From Anaerolineae bacterium (lineage in GTDB: Bacteria > Chloroflexota > Anaerolineae > 4572-78 > J111): 6,113 nt of DNA. Below the pieces are notes generated by a model, which was given only the letters and a program-made list of their open reading frames with translations, was not told the origin of the DNA and did no database searches. The number at the start of each line of letters is the position of its first letter. Position 1 is the stretch's first letter. The stretch is from contig JAGRBY010000446.1 of NCBI GenBank assembly GCA_020433835.1, positions 1 through 6,113 on the forward strand. Reading direction: 5' to 3'. Below, one piece after another: positions 4,261 to 6,113 of this stretch. Both the position numbers and the translations under genes were made by a program.

Positions 4261-6113
4261 ATGGGTGTTATTCGTCACAAAACGTGGTACGACCTGTGGG
4301 AAAATAAAGGGCGTACCTTTCAGGTAGTGCTCATCATTGCTATTGGTGCTTTTGCGATTGGCACGACGATGGGGGCTTTGGAGTTTATCAGCCGCGACAT
4401 CACGACCGTTTGGCGCGGTACGACGCCGCCGATGATTGGGATGTGGGTCGATCCGCCCATCGACGACGGGATGATCGAGAGCTTGGAGGGTCTGGACGGG
4501 GTCGAAGCTCTGGAAGGACGGCTGGAAGAGGGCATCAAATGGCGGCGCAGCCCCGACGATGCCTGGCAAACGGCCGATTTGCTGGCCCGGCCCGATTACG
4601 ACGATCAAAAAATCAACACCTTTGCTCTGGATCGCGGCGAATGGCCCCATCGCAAAACGATGGCCGTCGAACGCGAGCACGGGCTGGACATCGGCGATAC
4701 CGTTTACCTGGAAATCGACGAGAAAGAATATCAGGTTGAGATTGGTGGGGTCATCTACAATACGATGGTTGCGCCCTCGACCTTTGGTGGCGGGCCGACT
4801 TTCTATACCACCCGCGACCGCTTTGGCCAACTAACCGGCGAATCGAACTTCGACCGCATTTTCGCCACTCTGCCCGCGTACGACCCGGACACGGCGCTGG
4901 CCGTAGCCGACGACATACAGGCTCACCTGGAGAAGCAAGATTACGAGGTCGGCGCGGCGCTACCCAACGACAGGCGCACGACATCCCCCGATGAGCATTT
5001 TATTCAAGATGATCTCGACGGTGTTTTCTATCTGTTAACCAGCCTATCGGTGGTGGCGCTGGTGTTGGGCCTTTTTTTGGTTTACAACACCATCACGGCT
5101 ATCATTTCGCAGCAGGTCAACCAGATCGGCATGATGAAAGCGGTTGGGGCCGGTTTTTGGCATATTCTGAGCGTTTACTTTTTACAGGTTATGGCTTATG
5201 CCCTGCTGGCTCTGCTGCTGGCGATACCGCTGGGCGCACTCGGTGCGCAAGGGCTGCGGATATTTCTGGTTAGCCTTTTTAACATGGAACCGGGCCGATT
5301 TGGGCTGCTGCCGCACGTACTGTTAACGCAGACGGCGGTGGCGCTGCTGTCACCCTTGTTGGTGGCTGTTGTGCCTATTTTTGTGGGGGCACGCCTCACC
5401 GTCCGCGAGGCAATTAGCACCTACGGTTTGGGTGGCACGGCCGGTTTCATCGACCGTTTCCTGATCAAAATGCAGAACCTGCCGCGCAGCGTGGCGCTGA
5501 TGATTAGCAACACCTTTCGCAACAAGGGGCGCGTGGTGGTTATTCAATTGACGCTGGTCGGCAGTGGGCTGGTCTTTATGATGGTGATGAATACGCAGGC
5601 GTCGCTGGTGTACACCTTTGGGGATGTTCTTTTTGAAACCTTTAAGGCCAATGTCTTTCTCAGTATGGATGACCAGGAACGGATTGAGTCTGTCGAAGAG
5701 ATTGCGCTGGCCCATCCCGACGTGACCAATGTCGAGATGTGGGGCTTTGCCAGCGGCACGCTGCGCCCGATGGATCGCCCCGAAAGCAATGACGATGTCT
5801 CGGCCAGCATTCGCGGGCTGCCGGTGCCGACCGAAACCTATGTGCCGCAAATGCGGGCCGGTCGCTGGCTGGAGCCGGACGATACCTACGCGGTGGTGCT
5901 CAACCAAGAGCTGGCCGAAAAAGTCGGCGTGGGCGTGGGCGATTGGGTGACGCTCGATATTCCGCTCAAGCGCGAGTCGCATTGGCTGGTCGTTGGCTTG
6001 CTGTTTGAAGTGTTCAATGAGAATGCCGCGCACGTGCCGCGCGATACGCTGCTGAAAGAAACGCACGAGGTTGGTCGGGCCACCATCTTGCGGGTTCAAA
6101 CCGCCCAGCAAGA
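4261..6113 (+). CDS. ABC transporter permease, FtsX/MacB type (partial, open at right edge)
   Basis: 617 codons are visible with no stop before the window end; related two-domain permeases are typically about 780-850 residues. It is an integral inner-membrane subunit that would work with a separate ATPase, probably exporting or extracting lipids, peptides or drugs, or transmitting force to the outside; the substrate is not evident. Visible order: a WENKGRTFQ lead-in and first membrane segment (about 20-40), an extracytoplasmic MacB-type domain (45-250), then membrane segments at about 255-283, 303-330 and 352-377. The first FtsX domain carries the signature NQIGMMKAVGA (287-297). The second half repeats the plan: FRNKGRVVV (419-427), a membrane segment (424-445) and a second extracytoplasmic domain (446-617+). 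The second FtsX domain lies beyond the window. The start is ATG 4261, supported by GGAGAG. No ATPase gene is visible nearby. Confidence 0.88.
   Translation, partial: MGVIRHKTWYDLWENKGRTFQVVLIIAIGAFAIGTTMGALEFISRDITTVWRGTTPPMIGMWVDPPIDDGMIESLEGLDGVEALEGRLEEGIKWRRSPDDAWQTADLLARPDYDDQKINTFALDRGEWPHRKTMAVEREHGLDIGDTVYLEIDEKEYQVEIGGVIYNTMVAPSTFGGGPTFYTTRDRFGQLTGESNFDRIFATLPAYDPDTALAVADDIQAHLEKQDYEVGAALPNDRRTTSPDEHFIQDDLDGVFYLLTSLSVVALVLGLFLVYNTITAIISQQVNQIGMMKAVGAGFWHILSVYFLQVMAYALLALLLAIPLGALGAQGLRIFLVSLFNMEPGRFGLLPHVLLTQTAVALLSPLLVAVVPIFVGARLTVREAISTYGLGGTAGFIDRFLIKMQNLPRSVALMISNTFRNKGRVVVIQLTLVGSGLVFMMVMNTQASLVYTFGDVLFETFKANVFLSMDDQERIESVEEIALAHPDVTNVEMWGFASGTLRPMDRPESNDDVSASIRGLPVPTETYVPQMRAGRWLEPDDTYAVVLNQELAEKVGVGVGDWVTLDIPLKRESHWLVVGLLFEVFNENAAHVPRDTLLKETHEVGRATILRVQTAQQ

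Noticed and set aside
4195..4830. Minus-strand open reading of 211 codons
   Set aside because: It overlaps the start and first extracytoplasmic domain of the permease, reads through the double hairpin, and has no recognisable domain.
5350..6111. Long minus-strand open reading (253 codons) opposite the permease
   Set aside because: It is rich in His, Gln, Arg and Asn in the pattern of an antisense shadow of a GC-biased gene, and the plus strand has a clear FtsX/MacB protein throughout.
1..6113. CRISPR array, tRNA or insertion-sequence transposase
   Set aside because: No regularly spaced direct repeats, no cloverleaf with the TTCGANNC arm, and no transposase-like protein were seen in any frame.

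Overview
The window looks like an accessory stretch of a filamentous or environmental bacterial chromosome, most likely a Chloroflexota (Anaerolineae/Caldilineae-like) member, less likely a cyanobacterium. This rests on three things: a long STAND-ATPase/TPR/LuxR regulator of a kind abundant in Chloroflexota, toxin-antitoxin genes of types shared by Chloroflexota and cyanobacteria, and a two-domain FtsX-type permease. No rRNA, tRNA or complete marker gene is present, so the assignment is an inference.

Layout. Positions 1-210 are intergenic, with a good extended -10 promoter on the plus strand, a weaker divergent one on the minus strand, and a 9-bp inverted repeat in the leader. Positions 211-634 hold a small antitoxin gene (plus) followed by the C-terminal fragment of a PIN-domain toxin. 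Converging on it from the right is a minus-strand cassette: a small conserved protein of unknown function, a MazE-like ribbon-helix-helix antitoxin, and a MazF toxin cut to 17 codons. Both toxins are broken while both antitoxins stay open, so this is a pair of decayed toxin-antitoxin modules meeting tail to tail.

Positions 1168-3750 (minus) encode an 860-residue regulator with an N-terminal P-loop NTPase of the NB-ARC/STAND type, a long TPR region and a C-terminal LuxR helix-turn-helix. Its promoter is close to consensus and sits so near the start codon that the mRNA is probably almost leaderless. The small-gene cassette begins 28 nt after its stop codon with no terminator seen between, so read-through is possible.

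Positions 3751-4260 form a 510-nt divergent intergenic region rich in structure: five CACTGA motifs arranged as two opposed pairs, a nested palindromic element of about 118 bp, and a tandem double hairpin just upstream of the next gene. From 4261 to the window end (plus) runs an ABC-transporter permease of the FtsX/MacB type. It is open at the right edge, with 617 codons visible.

No coherent new multi-gene system is evident. The most interesting material is the double toxin decay, the near-leaderless STAND regulator with its clustered upstream motifs, and the three unexplained structured intergenic elements.
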